Assembly: GCA_947631455.1 (NCBI GenBank)
Contig: CANRLH010000003.1
Span: 62,001-126,000 of the forward strand
Source of the DNA: an uncultured Clostridia bacterium
GTDB taxonomy: Bacteria; Bacillota; Clostridia; Oscillospirales; Ruminococcaceae
DNA length: 64,000 nucleotides
Direction: 5' to 3'
Under the pieces are notes generated by a model. That model saw only the letters and a program-made list of their open reading frames with translations. It was not told the DNA's origin and did not search any database. Made by a program: the position numbers and the translations under genes. This document shows, one piece after another, positions 29,227 to 38,156 of this stretch (position 1 is its first letter; each line of letters starts with the position of its first letter).

Positions 29227-30141
29227 ATGGGAAAGGTATCCGTACAGGAGATTAAGGATCTTATGAAGTCTACCGGTGTAGGTATGATGGATTGTAAAAA
29301 GGCTCTTGAGGCAGCAGACGGCGATGCTAAGCAGGCGGTAGTTATCCTTCGTGAAAAGGGACTTGCAACTCAGGCAAAGAAGAGCAGCAGAGTTTCGGCA
29401 GAGGGTATCGTTACAAGTGTTGTTGAGGGAAATGTCGGCGCTGTTTTAGAGGTGAATATAGAAACAGACTTCGCGGCAAACAACGAGGAGTTCAAGGAGT
29501 TTGTTGCAAATGTAGCAAAGACGGTTATAGAAAAGGATCCTAAGGATGTTGACGCGCTCAAGGCTGAGAAGATCAGCGGCGGCGACAAGAGCGTCGAGGA
29601 AGCGCTTCAGGACATTTTTATTAAGATCAGAGAGAATATCGTTATTCGTCGTTTTAAGAGATTTGAAGGAGTTTTGGTTCCTTATGTACACGGCGGCGGA
29701 AGCATAGGCGTAATGGTAAAGCTTGATACCGATCTTCCTGCCGATAAGGTATTTGAGGTCGGTAAGGACTGTGCACTTCAGGTTGCCGCTATGAATCCTT
29801 CTTATCTTGACAGAACTTCTGTTCCTGACAGTGCTCTTGAGGAGGAGAAAAAGATAATGCTCGCTCAGATGGCTGAGGATCCTAAGATGGCTAACAAGCC
29901 GGAGCAGGTAAAGGTAAAGATAGTTGACGGAAAAATCGGAAAGTTCTATTCTGAAAACTGCTTGCTTGAGCAGGCTTTTGTAAAGGACGACAAGGTTTCT
30001 GTCGGTAAGTATGTTGAATCTGCCGCAAAGGAGCTTGGCGGTTCTATCAAGGTCGTAGACTTTGTTCGTTTTGAGCGCGGAGAGGGAATAGAAAAGAAGG
30101 AAGATAACTTCGCTGATGAAGTTGCAAGCATGATCAAGTAA
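29227..30141 (+). CDS. tsf: Elongation factor Ts
   Basis: EF-Ts exchanges nucleotide on EF-Tu. The 304-residue protein has the N-terminal UBA-like segment with TGVGMMDCKKALEAADGD and the core motif VNIETDFAANNEEFKEF. It follows rpsB, the near-universal pairing, with GGAGG before the ATG and a terminator downstream. Confidence 0.97.
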   Translation: MGKVSVQEIKDLMKSTGVGMMDCKKALEAADGDAKQAVVILREKGLATQAKKSSRVSAEGIVTSVVEGNVGAVLEVNIETDFAANNEEFKEFVANVAKTVIEKDPKDVDALKAEKISGGDKSVEEALQDIFIKIRENIVIRRFKRFEGVLVPYVHGGGSIGVMVKLDTDLPADKVFEVGKDCALQVAAMNPSYLDRTSVPDSALEEEKKIMLAQMAEDPKMANKPEQVKVKIVDGKIGKFYSENCLLEQAFVKDDKVSVGKYVESAAKELGGSIKVVDFVRFERGEGIEKKEDNFADEVASMIK

Positions 30142-30164
30142 CTGTAAATCAATGAATAAATATA

Positions 30165-30192
30165 AAGGACGGTATTCCGTCCTTTTATTTTA
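30165..30192 (+). terminator. Terminator of rpsB-tsf
   Basis: AAGGACGG (30165-30172), loop TATT, CCGTCCTT (30177-30184), then a T-rich stretch. Confidence 0.8.
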
Positions 30193-30249
30193 CTTATCAT
30201 TACAGATATTTAAGTAATAAGAAGTAAGATATAATAAGGAGTTTTATAA

Positions 30250-31614
30250 ATGATACATAAATTCAAACTCGGCGGATATTTTATCGTGTTGGATGTAAAT
30301 TCCGGCGGAGTTCACAGCGTGGATGAGCTTACATATGATTTGCTTGACTATGTAAATCCGCCTTTTACAGATGAAAAGTTAAGCGAGGCCATAAACGCTT
30401 TAAAGGACAGATATAGCGAAAATGAGATCAATGAAGCCTATGATGAGATAAAAGAGCTATATGAAGATAAAATTCTGTTCTCTGAAGATAACTATGAAAA
30501 ATTTGCAAAGTATTCGGTCGTTTCTCCCATAAAGGCTATGTGTCTGCATATCGCGCACGACTGTAATCTGAGATGTAAATACTGCTTTGCGTCTACCGGC
30601 GATTTTGGCGGAGGAAGAAAGCTTATGGACTTTGAAACCGGAAAGGCGGCAATAGATTTTCTTATAAAAAATTCAGGAGACAGGGTGAATTTAGAGCTTG
30701 ACTTTTTCGGCGGAGAACCGCTTATGAACTTTGAGGTAGTAAAACAGATCGTAAGCTATGCACGGAGTAAGGAAAAGGAATACAACAAAAACTTTCGTTT
30801 TACAATAACCACAAACGGAATGCTTCTGACCGATGATAAGATCGACTTTATAAACAAAGAGATGTCCAATGTCGTTTTATCATTAGACGGAAGAAAGGAA
30901 GTAAATGACAGACTTCGTGTTAGAGCGGACGGAACCGGTTGTTATGATAAGATAGTAGACGGCTACAAGAAACTTGTTTCAACGCGCGGTGACAAGGATT
31001 ATTATGTGCGCGGCACATACACAAAGTACAACCTTGATTTTTCAAACGATGTTTTACACCTTTATGAGCTGGGCTTTGATCAGGTTTCGGTTGAGCCTGT
31101 AATGGCGAACCCTGATGAGCCTTACGCAATAACTGATGAAGATGTCGAGCGCATAGACAAGGAATATGAGGTACTGGCGGATAAGCTTCAGAAAATACGG
31201 GAAGACGGCGGATTTTTAAATTTCTTTCACTTTATGCTTGACCTTGATCAGGGACCATGTGCAATAAAGCGTCTCAGAGGCTGCGGCAGCGGAAACGAGT
31301 ATGTTGCAATAACTCCTGACGGCGATATTTACCCCTGCCACCAGTTTGTAGGAATTCCCGAGTTTAAGATGGGTAATCTTCAAGACGGCACATTTGATAT
31401 GAGCATCAAGGAGCGATTTGCAAAAACTCATGTATACGCTAAGGAGGACTGCAAAAAGTGCTGGGCAAAGTTTTACTGCTCCGGCGGCTGCAACGCAAAT
31501 AACTTTTTGTATGAAGGGGATATTTTAAAAGCGCATACGCTTTCCTGTAAGCTGCAAAAAAAACGACTTGAGTGCGCGATAATGCTTCAGATGAAGCGAA
31601 TGCTTGAAAAGTAA
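30250..31614 (+). CDS. scfB: SCIFF-type Cys-rich peptide radical SAM maturase (SPASM domain)
   Basis: Enzymes of this family form thioether cross-links in the SCIFF ribosomal peptide of Clostridia. The 454-residue protein has an N-terminal peptide-binding (RRE-like) part, the radical SAM motif CNLRCKYCF near residue 105, DFFGGEPLMNFE, and a C-terminal SPASM region with auxiliary-cluster cysteines (GPCAIKRLRGCGSG, IYPCHQF, CKKCWAKFYCSGGCNANN, SCKLQKK). AAGGAG precedes the ATG, and TATAAT (30230-30235) suggests its own promoter. No SCIFF precursor gene is seen in the flanking 110 or 120 bases. The maturase assignment rests on the overall pattern and is good but not certain. Confidence 0.82.
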   Translation: MIHKFKLGGYFIVLDVNSGGVHSVDELTYDLLDYVNPPFTDEKLSEAINALKDRYSENEINEAYDEIKELYEDKILFSEDNYEKFAKYSVVSPIKAMCLHIAHDCNLRCKYCFASTGDFGGGRKLMDFETGKAAIDFLIKNSGDRVNLELDFFGGEPLMNFEVVKQIVSYARSKEKEYNKNFRFTITTNGMLLTDDKIDFINKEMSNVVLSLDGRKEVNDRLRVRADGTGCYDKIVDGYKKLVSTRGDKDYYVRGTYTKYNLDFSNDVLHLYELGFDQVSVEPVMANPDEPYAITDEDVERIDKEYEVLADKLQKIREDGGFLNFFHFMLDLDQGPCAIKRLRGCGSGNEYVAITPDGDIYPCHQFVGIPEFKMGNLQDGTFDMSIKERFAKTHVYAKEDCKKCWAKFYCSGGCNANNFLYEGDILKAHTLSCKLQKKRLECAIMLQMKRMLEK

Positions 31615-31626
31615 AATACATAACTT

Positions 31627-31656
31627 AGCCTTTGGTATGAAGCCAAAGGCTTTTTT
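31627..31656 (+). terminator. Terminator after the radical SAM maturase
   Basis: AGCCTTTGG (31627-31635) and CCAAAGGCT (31643-31651) form a perfect 9-bp stem followed by TTTTTT. Confidence 0.88.
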
Positions 31657-31660
31657 GTTG

Positions 31661-31689
31661 TCATAACGGGACAACTTCTCACATATTAT
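31661..31689 (+). promoter_or_regulatory. Candidate sigma-E promoter of the spoIIIA operon
   Basis: TCATAAC (31661-31667) and CATATTAT (31682-31689), 14 bases apart, resemble the sigma-E -35/-10 pattern. spoIIIA is a known sigma-E operon in Bacillus, and the site lies 47 bases before spoIIIAA. Confidence 0.5.
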
Positions 31690-31735
31690 TTTGTAAGGCA
31701 AAGCCGTAACGGTAAAAAATCTAAGGAGCAGTAAA

Positions 31736-32659
31736 ATGAACAATAAGTATATTTATGCGCTCGACCTTTTGCCTCTGGGACTCAAAAACTCCGTGGATAA
31801 GCTGAGGATATCGGATATTATGAGCATAAGCGAAATAAGGCTCAGAACAAACGGCTTTCTCACTGTAAAAAGACAGCAGTCAGAGGCGTTTGTTACATAC
31901 GGAGGAAATCTATCGACATCCACTGCGAACGCCGTACCGGTTTATAAAAACGATGTTGATTTCACTTACCACAGAGCTTTTGAAAACTCCCTCTACAGCT
32001 ATGAAGAGGAGCTTAAGAACGGATATATAACTACCAGAGGCGGAAACAGAGTAGGATTTTCCTCGTCGTTTATATATGAAAACGGCAGAGTGTCGCGCAT
32101 CCACGATGTAACGGGTATAAATATAAGGATCGCAAGAGAGATAAAAAACGTATCAAGGCCTGTGTTTGAAAATATTGATTTTAAGAAGCCGAAAAGCCTT
32201 ATAATATGCGGAGCGCCGGCGTCGGGAAAGACAACTCTTCTGCGCGATATTGCAAGGGAGCTCGGCAACAGATACACAGTAACGATAATAGACGAGCGTA
32301 ACGAGATAGCCTCAGCGGCAGACGGTGTAATTGAAAACGATGTAGGACGTTTCACAGATGTTTTAAGCGGCGTTACAAAAAAAGAGGGGATACAAAGGTC
32401 TGTAAGGCTTTTATCGCCCCAGTTTATCGTGTGCGATGAGATAGGTGACAGAGAAGAACTGAAAAGCTTTGAATACGCAAAGAATTCAGGTGTCAAGATC
32501 ATAGCCACAACTCATTGCGATTCGATAGAAGATGCGCTAAAAAAGCCGCTTATCAAAAAGATGGTAAAGCAGAGCTTTTTTGACTATGCACTGTGCATAT
32601 CACAGAACAGGAAAATAGATGAAATAAAATGTTTAAGAGGTGAGTCGTTAAAAAGATGA
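31736..32659 (+). CDS. spoIIIAA: Stage III sporulation protein AA (ATPase)
   Basis: SpoIIIAA is the ATPase of the SpoIIIA-SpoIIQ channel between mother cell and forespore, related to secretion ATPases. The 307-residue protein has the Walker A GAPASGKTTLLRDIA near residue 160, followed by TIIDERNEIA and the Walker B-like FIVCDEIGD. It opens the eight-gene spoIIIA operon. Confidence 0.96.
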   Translation: MNNKYIYALDLLPLGLKNSVDKLRISDIMSISEIRLRTNGFLTVKRQQSEAFVTYGGNLSTSTANAVPVYKNDVDFTYHRAFENSLYSYEEELKNGYITTRGGNRVGFSSSFIYENGRVSRIHDVTGINIRIAREIKNVSRPVFENIDFKKPKSLIICGAPASGKTTLLRDIARELGNRYTVTIIDERNEIASAADGVIENDVGRFTDVLSGVTKKEGIQRSVRLLSPQFIVCDEIGDREELKSFEYAKNSGVKIIATTHCDSIEDALKKPLIKKMVKQSFFDYALCISQNRKIDEIKCLRGESLKR

Positions 32660-33069
32660 ATATAAAATACACGGGCATACTGCTTATATTTATCACTCTC
32701 AGCATGGCGGGAAGGTACAAAGCGCTGTCTGTAAAAAAAGAAGTTGACTCATTAAAAGATCTCATTGACGCCATAATAGATAGCAAAATATTACTTAAAA
32801 GCGAGAGAACGCGATCATGTGAGATAATAGCAAATATAAATTCAAAGCTAAAAAACGTCTCTGACAAGGAAGTTTTGTTGATAACTTCCGGGCTTGTTCA
32901 GAAGATAGGCACAACTCCGATTGAAGGACAGCTGTTGCTGTTTGACGGCTGTTATGAAAGGCTTAACAACATACTTGCGGTTCTTGAGCAAAAGTCATAC
33001 GCAAAGAAAAAGCTTTACGGTTCATTAGGTGTTATTCTAGGAGCATTTGTAGCTGTAATGCTGGTATAG
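32656..33069 (+). CDS. spoIIIAB: Stage III sporulation protein AB
   Basis: This 137-residue protein has an N-terminal membrane segment and a C-terminal hydrophobic end (GSLGVILGAFVAVMLV), flanking a helical region. It has the family layout but is shorter than the usual 170 or so residues. It overlaps spoIIIAA by 4 bases. Assignment rests largely on its place in the operon. Confidence 0.85.
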   Translation: MNIKYTGILLIFITLSMAGRYKALSVKKEVDSLKDLIDAIIDSKILLKSERTRSCEIIANINSKLKNVSDKEVLLITSGLVQKIGTTPIEGQLLLFDGCYERLNNILAVLEQKSYAKKKLYGSLGVILGAFVAVMLV

Positions 33070-33079
33070 AGGTATAAAA

Positions 33080-33274
33080 ATGGAAGTTGATTTAATATTC
33101 AAAATAGCAATGGTCGGCATAATAGTATCTGTACTCAATATACTTTTGAAGAAGGCAGAGCGTGACGAGCAGGCAATGATGATAACCATAGCGGGACTTG
33201 TAATTGTTCTTGTGCTAATAATAAATCAGATAAGCGGATTGTTTGATACCATACAAAGCGTATTTGATCTTTAG
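33080..33274 (+). CDS. spoIIIAC: Stage III sporulation protein AC
   Basis: This 64-residue protein has two membrane segments (IVSVLNILL and MITIAGLVIVLVLIINQI) with a charged loop KKAERDEQA between, typical of SpoIIIAC. It is part of the forespore channel complex. Confidence 0.93.
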   Translation: MEVDLIFKIAMVGIIVSVLNILLKKAERDEQAMMITIAGLVIVLVLIINQISGLFDTIQSVFDL

Positions 33275-33282
33275 ATGTACCG

Positions 33283-33669
33283 ATGGATATTATTCTCATT
33301 GCGGCGCTCTGTATAACTGCGTGCGTAATAAGCAAGCTTCTGGAAAAGGAAACAAGAGAGTTTTCGTTTGTGATAACAGCGGGAGTATGCGCACTTATTA
33401 TGACCTTGCTGGTATCTGATCTGACAGATATAACTGATATGGTAAGCTCGCTTTTAAACAAAATAAACATAGACTCAAGCTATTCTGAAATTCTTTTCAA
33501 AAGCATAGGCATTTGCTTTCTTACAACTGTTGCAAGCGATTTGTGTAATGACTGCGGAGAAGGAGCAATGTCATCCAATGTAAAAATGTTCGGAAGAATT
33601 ACTGTGTTGATGCTGGCGCTGCCGCTTTACTCATCAGTAATTTCTTTGATAGACGAGATGCTGGGATAA
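33283..33669 (+). CDS. spoIIIAD: Stage III sporulation protein AD
   Basis: This 128-residue protein has about four membrane segments. SpoIIIAD resembles SpoIIIAC with an extension, and both repeat the motif of a Lys/Glu-rich loop (KLLEKETREF) after the first segment. It sits between spoIIIAC and spoIIIAE. Confidence 0.92.
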   Translation: MDIILIAALCITACVISKLLEKETREFSFVITAGVCALIMTLLVSDLTDITDMVSSLLNKINIDSSYSEILFKSIGICFLTTVASDLCNDCGEGAMSSNVKMFGRITVLMLALPLYSSVISLIDEMLG

Positions 33670-33677
33670 CTATAAAA

Positions 33678-34796
33678 ATGAAGATTGTAAAAATAATTCT
33701 TTTAGCTGTCGTGATCTCAATGCTTACGCATCCGATAGGTGTGTTTGCAGACGAGATAGATGACTATATAAAAGACACAGACAAGTCATTGTCAGAAGTA
33801 GTTCCTGATGATGCGCAAAGACTAATGGAGCAAAACGATATATCGCTTGAAAAGTCTCAGAATGTAAACAAGCTGTCTGTTTCGTACTGGATAAATCTTG
33901 TAAAAGACATAATTTTAGAAAATATAAAAGATCCTGTTCGCCTTTTGGGAGAAATGCTTATAATAATACTTTCTCTTACGGTGGTAAAAAGCCTTATGGA
34001 AGAAAGTGAGCTTGATTCCATACTGAGTGTAATAGGAGCGCTTGCGTCTGTGGGGATACTCTATGCGTCGTTGAGCGATTGCGTAGCAATAGTAAGCGAA
34101 ACGATAACCGGAGCATCCGTGTTTATGTATACATACGTTCCGATTTTTTCAAGCATACTCGCCGCAGGAGGCTGTGCGACCTCGGGGATTACCTATTACG
34201 TTATAATACTTGCTGTATGCGAAATAATAGGCTTCATAACGAAGAACATGCTGCTGCCATTTCTTGGATTTACAATAGCGGCGTCAGTAGCAGAGTCGAT
34301 AAATCCTTCACTTTCCGGAATAAACATATCAAATGCGCTTAAGAATGTATCAAAGTGGATATTAGGGTTTATTACCACGATTTTTATAGGCGTTATTTCA
34401 ATTCAGGGCATTTTGGGAACGGCCGCAGATACGCTTGGCTCACGCGCGATAAAATTCGCGGCGTCAAGCTTTATCCCGATTGTCGGCGGAGCTATGAGTG
34501 AGGCGTATTCCACATTTTACGGAAGCATAAGCTTTATACGCTCGGGTGTAGGAGCAGTCGGAATAGTGATAATACTCTTTACAGTTTTAAGCCCTGCGAT
34601 AAGTGTTTTGTGCTTGAAATTTGTTTTTTCAGTAGCAAAGGGGATTAGTGCTTTTTTTGGTCAAAACAGCATATCTACACTTTTGACGGGAATAAATTCA
34701 GTGCTTACCATTGTATTGGGAATAATTGCCTGCTTTACGATCGTATTTGTTATCGCAACGGCGGTTATGATGATGTTGAGTATGAATATGGTGTAA
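33678..34796 (+). CDS. spoIIIAE: Stage III sporulation protein AE
   Basis: This 372-residue protein starts with a signal peptide (about residues 1-24, ending VFADEID), followed by an extracellular-side helical region and then seven to eight membrane segments (for example GGCATSGITYYVIILAVCEI). SpoIIIAE is the polytopic member of the channel. Confidence 0.94.
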   Translation: MKIVKIILLAVVISMLTHPIGVFADEIDDYIKDTDKSLSEVVPDDAQRLMEQNDISLEKSQNVNKLSVSYWINLVKDIILENIKDPVRLLGEMLIIILSLTVVKSLMEESELDSILSVIGALASVGILYASLSDCVAIVSETITGASVFMYTYVPIFSSILAAGGCATSGITYYVIILAVCEIIGFITKNMLLPFLGFTIAASVAESINPSLSGINISNALKNVSKWILGFITTIFIGVISIQGILGTAADTLGSRAIKFAASSFIPIVGGAMSEAYSTFYGSISFIRSGVGAVGIVIILFTVLSPAISVLCLKFVFSVAKGISAFFGQNSISTLLTGINSVLTIVLGIIACFTIVFVIATAVMMMLSMNMV

Positions 34797-34799
34797 GTA

Positions 34800-35276
34800 A
34801 TGGATCTGGTAAAAGAGATAGTAAAGGCATTCTGTGTTATAGCGATTGCTCTTTCGATAACAGAATTTTTGCTGCCGAATACAGCTCTTAAGCGGTGTAT
34901 CCGGTTTATAGTCGGACTTATTTTCATAGTCTCAGTAATAAATCCGTTTTTGTCTGAGGGCTTATCCCTTAATACAAATATCCTCTCAGAGCCTGATCTT
35001 AACAAGCTTGAGCAGCTCCAGGATAACATCAGCGAGGCATTGATATCAGACTTTGAGAAAAACACAGAAGAGGCACTTAAAAAAAAGCTTATCGAAAATG
35101 GATATGAAATTTCGTCGGTAGACATTAAAGCCAAGGCAGATGAATATAATAATACAGTAATTGAAAAGATAACTGTATTATGCGCTGATGATGCAGACGC
35201 TATAAAAGAAGAGATAAGCAAATTTTTTGAAACAGAGGACATAGAAATTGAAGTTAAAAAGAATAAAAGTCAATAA
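34800..35276 (+). CDS. spoIIIAF: Stage III sporulation protein AF
   Basis: This 158-residue protein has two N-terminal membrane segments (about residues 8-27 and 35-52) and a soluble, SpoIIIAH-like ring-building region at the C-terminus. It overlaps spoIIIAG by 29 bases. Confidence 0.9.
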   Translation: MDLVKEIVKAFCVIAIALSITEFLLPNTALKRCIRFIVGLIFIVSVINPFLSEGLSLNTNILSEPDLNKLEQLQDNISEALISDFEKNTEEALKKKLIENGYEISSVDIKAKADEYNNTVIEKITVLCADDADAIKEEISKFFETEDIEIEVKKNKSQ

Positions 35277-35808
35277 ATACATAGAAGATGTCAAGTCAAA
35301 AATAAGACAGAACAGAAAACTTTTTTTGATAGTGGTCATCGGGATAGTTGGAATGCTGATGATACTTATTTCAGAGCTGTTTGAGAGTGAAAACAGCGTG
35401 AGTGAAGATACGTCTGTTTCCGACGATCAGATAGTCACAGGAGACACATACAAGGAAAAAACCGAAAAAGAGCTTTTATCCATAATTTCAAAAATCGACG
35501 GCATAGGAGCAACAGACCTTCTTGTGACGGTCGACGGAACAACTGAATACATATACGCAGAAGAGCTTGACACATCTCACGATGAGAACGGCGACGATCA
35601 AAGAGAGGGTTATAACAACAAGATAGTTATTATAGACGAAAACGGAGTCCAAAGACCACTTATAAAAAAGATAATAGAGCCAAAAGTAACCGGCGTTCTG
35701 GTAGTCTGCTCAAGTGGAGACAGATATGAAATAATCAACAAGGTACAAAAAGCGGTAAGCACCGCTTTAAATATCCCTGCAAGCAGCGTTTGCGTTGTTA
35801 AAGGGTAG
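35248..35808 (+). CDS. spoIIIAG: Stage III sporulation protein AG
   Basis: This 186-residue protein has one membrane segment (about residues 25-42: LFLIVVIGIVGMLMILI) and a soluble domain that in Bacillus builds a large ring in the intermembrane space. The conserved end ALNIPASSVCVVKG is present. It starts at TTG (35248) within spoIIIAF. Confidence 0.92.
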   Translation: MKLKRIKVNKYIEDVKSKIRQNRKLFLIVVIGIVGMLMILISELFESENSVSEDTSVSDDQIVTGDTYKEKTEKELLSIISKIDGIGATDLLVTVDGTTEYIYAEELDTSHDENGDDQREGYNNKIVIIDENGVQRPLIKKIIEPKVTGVLVVCSSGDRYEIINKVQKAVSTALNIPASSVCVVKG

Positions 35809-35829
35809 TTAAAGAAAGGAAGATAATTT

Positions 35830-36375
35830 ATGAAAAAGTTCAATTTTATTATCGGTAAAAAGCAGATCATTCTTACCTGCCTAACACTGATTCTGGGGGC
35901 TGCGATATACGTAAATTACGTTATATCCGACTCGTCTATTCCTGAGACGGAGGTCGTTGAAAACGCCTCAAAGAAGTACGGGACCGCAGCGTTTGTAAGC
36001 GAAGATCAGACAGAAGGTGAGGAAAACGCCGACTATTTTGAGCAAGCGAGAATCGACAGGCTTGAATCCAGAGACAAGGCAGTGCAGACGCTTAAAAGTA
36101 TTATGAACGGCGGAGATTCCACAGAGGAAGAGCAGGCGGTTGCCAGCACGGACGCTGCATCAATAAGCGAGCTTATTGAAAAGGAGAGCAACATAGAAAG
36201 CCTTTTAAAAGCAGCCGGCTTTGAGGACGCAGTAGTTTATCTTGACGGGGACGGAGCTAACATAGTAGTAAAAAGCGGAAATATGGATAACAACACTATT
36301 GCCCAGATCAAAGACATATTGCTTAGTGAAATCGATATAAAATCGGAAAATATAAGAATTTTTGATGTCAAATAG
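35830..36375 (+). CDS. spoIIIAH: Stage III sporulation protein AH
   Basis: SpoIIIAH binds forespore SpoIIQ across the intermembrane space. The 181-residue protein has one N-terminal membrane segment (about residues 13-33) and a C-terminal YscJ/FliF-like domain (about 110-181: ESLLKAAGFEDAVVYLDGDG). spoIIQ is not in this window. It ends the operon. Confidence 0.94.
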   Translation: MKKFNFIIGKKQIILTCLTLILGAAIYVNYVISDSSIPETEVVENASKKYGTAAFVSEDQTEGEENADYFEQARIDRLESRDKAVQTLKSIMNGGDSTEEEQAVASTDAASISELIEKESNIESLLKAAGFEDAVVYLDGDGANIVVKSGNMDNNTIAQIKDILLSEIDIKSENIRIFDVK

Positions 36376-36404
36376 TTGTAATTACATAAATTAAATGTTA
36401 TACT
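36376..36404 (+). promoter_or_regulatory. Promoter upstream of the Asp23 family gene
   Basis: TTGTAA (36376-36381) and TATACT (36399-36404), 17-base spacing, directly after the spoIIIAH stop codon. Confidence 0.6.
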
Positions 36405-36470
36405 ATATATAAGTGTAGTTATACATTACAAAAGACTGTATAAATATGCATACAGCAGGAGGTTTAAAAT

Positions 36471-36800
36471 ATGTTTGACAGCGGCTCATCGTTAAACATA
36501 AGTAAAAGCAGTTTAATAACAATAGTCGAAAAGATAATATCTGAAACCGATGGAGCTGAGCTCTACTGTGCTGACAGCAGCCCTATAAGAAAGCTTATAC
36601 CATACCGCGAAAAAAACGGAGTAAGGGTAGAATTTAAAAACGGTGTTATTGAGGTTTTTGTGTCTGTTCTTATGAAAAAGGGATTAGATATCCCCATAGT
36701 GTGTGAGGCTATGCAAAACAGCATAAAAAGGGCTGTACAGGAAATGACAAATGCAGTTGTAAACAAGGTAAACATAAAGCTTATAGATTGTATAGCTTAA
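36471..36800 (+). CDS. Asp23/Gls24 family protein (YqhY-like)
   Basis: This 109-residue protein has the Asp23 pattern, ending MQNSIKRAVQEMTNAVVNKVNIKL. YqhY-type members lie upstream of nusB in Firmicutes and are linked in Bacillus to acetyl-CoA carboxylase control. It has AGGAGG before ATG and a predicted vegetative promoter, separating it from spoIIIA. Confidence 0.82.
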   Translation: MFDSGSSLNISKSSLITIVEKIISETDGAELYCADSSPIRKLIPYREKNGVRVEFKNGVIEVFVSVLMKKGLDIPIVCEAMQNSIKRAVQEMTNAVVNKVNIKLIDCIA

Positions 36801-36813
36801 AAGGACGTGTGAT

Positions 36814-37209
36814 ATGGAAGAAAGAATGACCTACAGAGAATCGGCATTTCTGATAATATTTGAAAATATGTTTTTGCAGGTAAGCGGAGATGAGCTGTTT
36901 GATATCGCCGCTCAGATCGAAGGCATTTTGCTTTCTCAGAGGACAAAGAAACTTGTAAACTGCGTTTTTGAAAATGAACCGGAACTTGATAAGATAATCA
37001 CTTCGTTCAGTGAAAAAAGAGCATTGCAAAGGATCCCAAGGCTTAACAAAGCAATACTATATATAGCCATTGCAGAGGTACTCTATAATGATAAGGTACC
37101 GACGAATGTGGCAATTTCTGAAGCGGTAAACATCGCTAAGAAATATGGGCTTGAAAGTGACGTTAAGTTTATCAATGGTGTTTTAGGCTCTTTTGCAAGG
37201 AGTTTATAG
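36814..37209 (+). CDS. nusB: Transcription antitermination factor NusB
   Basis: NusB with NusE (S10) binds boxA RNA in rRNA transcripts. The 131-residue all-helical protein has RIPRLNKAILYIAIAEVLY and KVPTNVAISEAVNIAKKYG, the family's most conserved blocks, and ends FINGVLGSFARSL. Confidence 0.95.
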   Translation: MEERMTYRESAFLIIFENMFLQVSGDELFDIAAQIEGILLSQRTKKLVNCVFENEPELDKIITSFSEKRALQRIPRLNKAILYIAIAEVLYNDKVPTNVAISEAVNIAKKYGLESDVKFINGVLGSFARSL

Positions 37210-37211
37210 CA

Positions 37212-38156
37212 GTGCCGCTTATCTTAGGGCTTGATACAAGCAATTATACGACTTCAGCTGCTTTATTTGACACAGATCAAAATACGCTTAAGTGTGAAAA
37301 ACGGCTTTTACCGGTCAAAAGCGGCGAATGCGGCTTAAGGCAGTCAGACGCCGTTTTTCATCATACGCGTCAACTTCCGGAAATTATAAACAGGCTATTT
37401 GACGGCATTGACAAAACTGTCGACATCGTTTGCGCGTCTGAAGCACCGAGAGGATGTGATGGCTCATATATGCCATGTTTTCTTGTCGGAAGTGGCAGCG
37501 CTTTAAGCATAAGCTCAGCTTGCGGTGCGGAGTATATAGGCACAAATCATCAGTTAGGACATATTTTTGCCGCCTGTTATTCGGCGGGAAGGTTTGATCT
37601 TATCACCCGGCACAAGCAGTTTATAGCGTTTCATATAAGTGGCGGAACAACCGACTGTATGCTGATCTCATTTAAAGGCTGTGAGCCTGAGGTCACACTT
37701 CTTGCCTCATCTAAAGACCTTAAGGCAGGACAAGCAGTAGATCGCGTGGGAGTGATGCTTGGTCTTGATTTTCCGTGTGGTTTGGCGCTTGAAGATCTTG
37801 CGATGAAGTCCAAAAGACTGTTTAACACTAAGGTAAAGCTTATCGGCGCAGACTGTTCGTTATCGGGAATTGAAAACAAGTGCAAAGATATGTTGAACCG
37901 AAATGAGCCGAGGGAGGATATCGCCGCATTCTGCCTTGATTACATATACAAAGTGGTTTTTGAAATGACAAGCTATCAGATAAGATTGCTTGGAAAGCTC
38001 CCGGTTATCTATGCGGGAGGAGTTATGTCAAACTTAATGATCCGTAAAAGGATCGAGAGGGATTTTGACAACGCACACTTTGCTCAAAGAGAATTCTCGT
38101 GTGATAACGCATATGGTGTTTGTCTTTATGCGGCGTATAAAAAAGGACTGATGTAA
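37212..38156 (+). CDS. TsaD/Kae1-like (peptidase M22 family) paralogue
   Basis: This 314-residue ASKHA-fold protein begins LILGLDTSNYTTSAALFD and keeps the metal-binding motif HxxxH as NHQLGH (about residue 116), ISGGTTDCML and the late YAGGVMSN. TsaD makes the t6A tRNA modification; this copy is shorter and more divergent than TsaD (about 335-345 residues), and its place between nusB and xseA is typical of a clostridial paralogue of unknown role. The start is GTG (37212), two bases after nusB. Confidence 0.78.
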   Translation: MPLILGLDTSNYTTSAALFDTDQNTLKCEKRLLPVKSGECGLRQSDAVFHHTRQLPEIINRLFDGIDKTVDIVCASEAPRGCDGSYMPCFLVGSGSALSISSACGAEYIGTNHQLGHIFAACYSAGRFDLITRHKQFIAFHISGGTTDCMLISFKGCEPEVTLLASSKDLKAGQAVDRVGVMLGLDFPCGLALEDLAMKSKRLFNTKVKLIGADCSLSGIENKCKDMLNRNEPREDIAAFCLDYIYKVVFEMTSYQIRLLGKLPVIYAGGVMSNLMIRKRIERDFDNAHFAQREFSCDNAYGVCLYAAYKKGLM

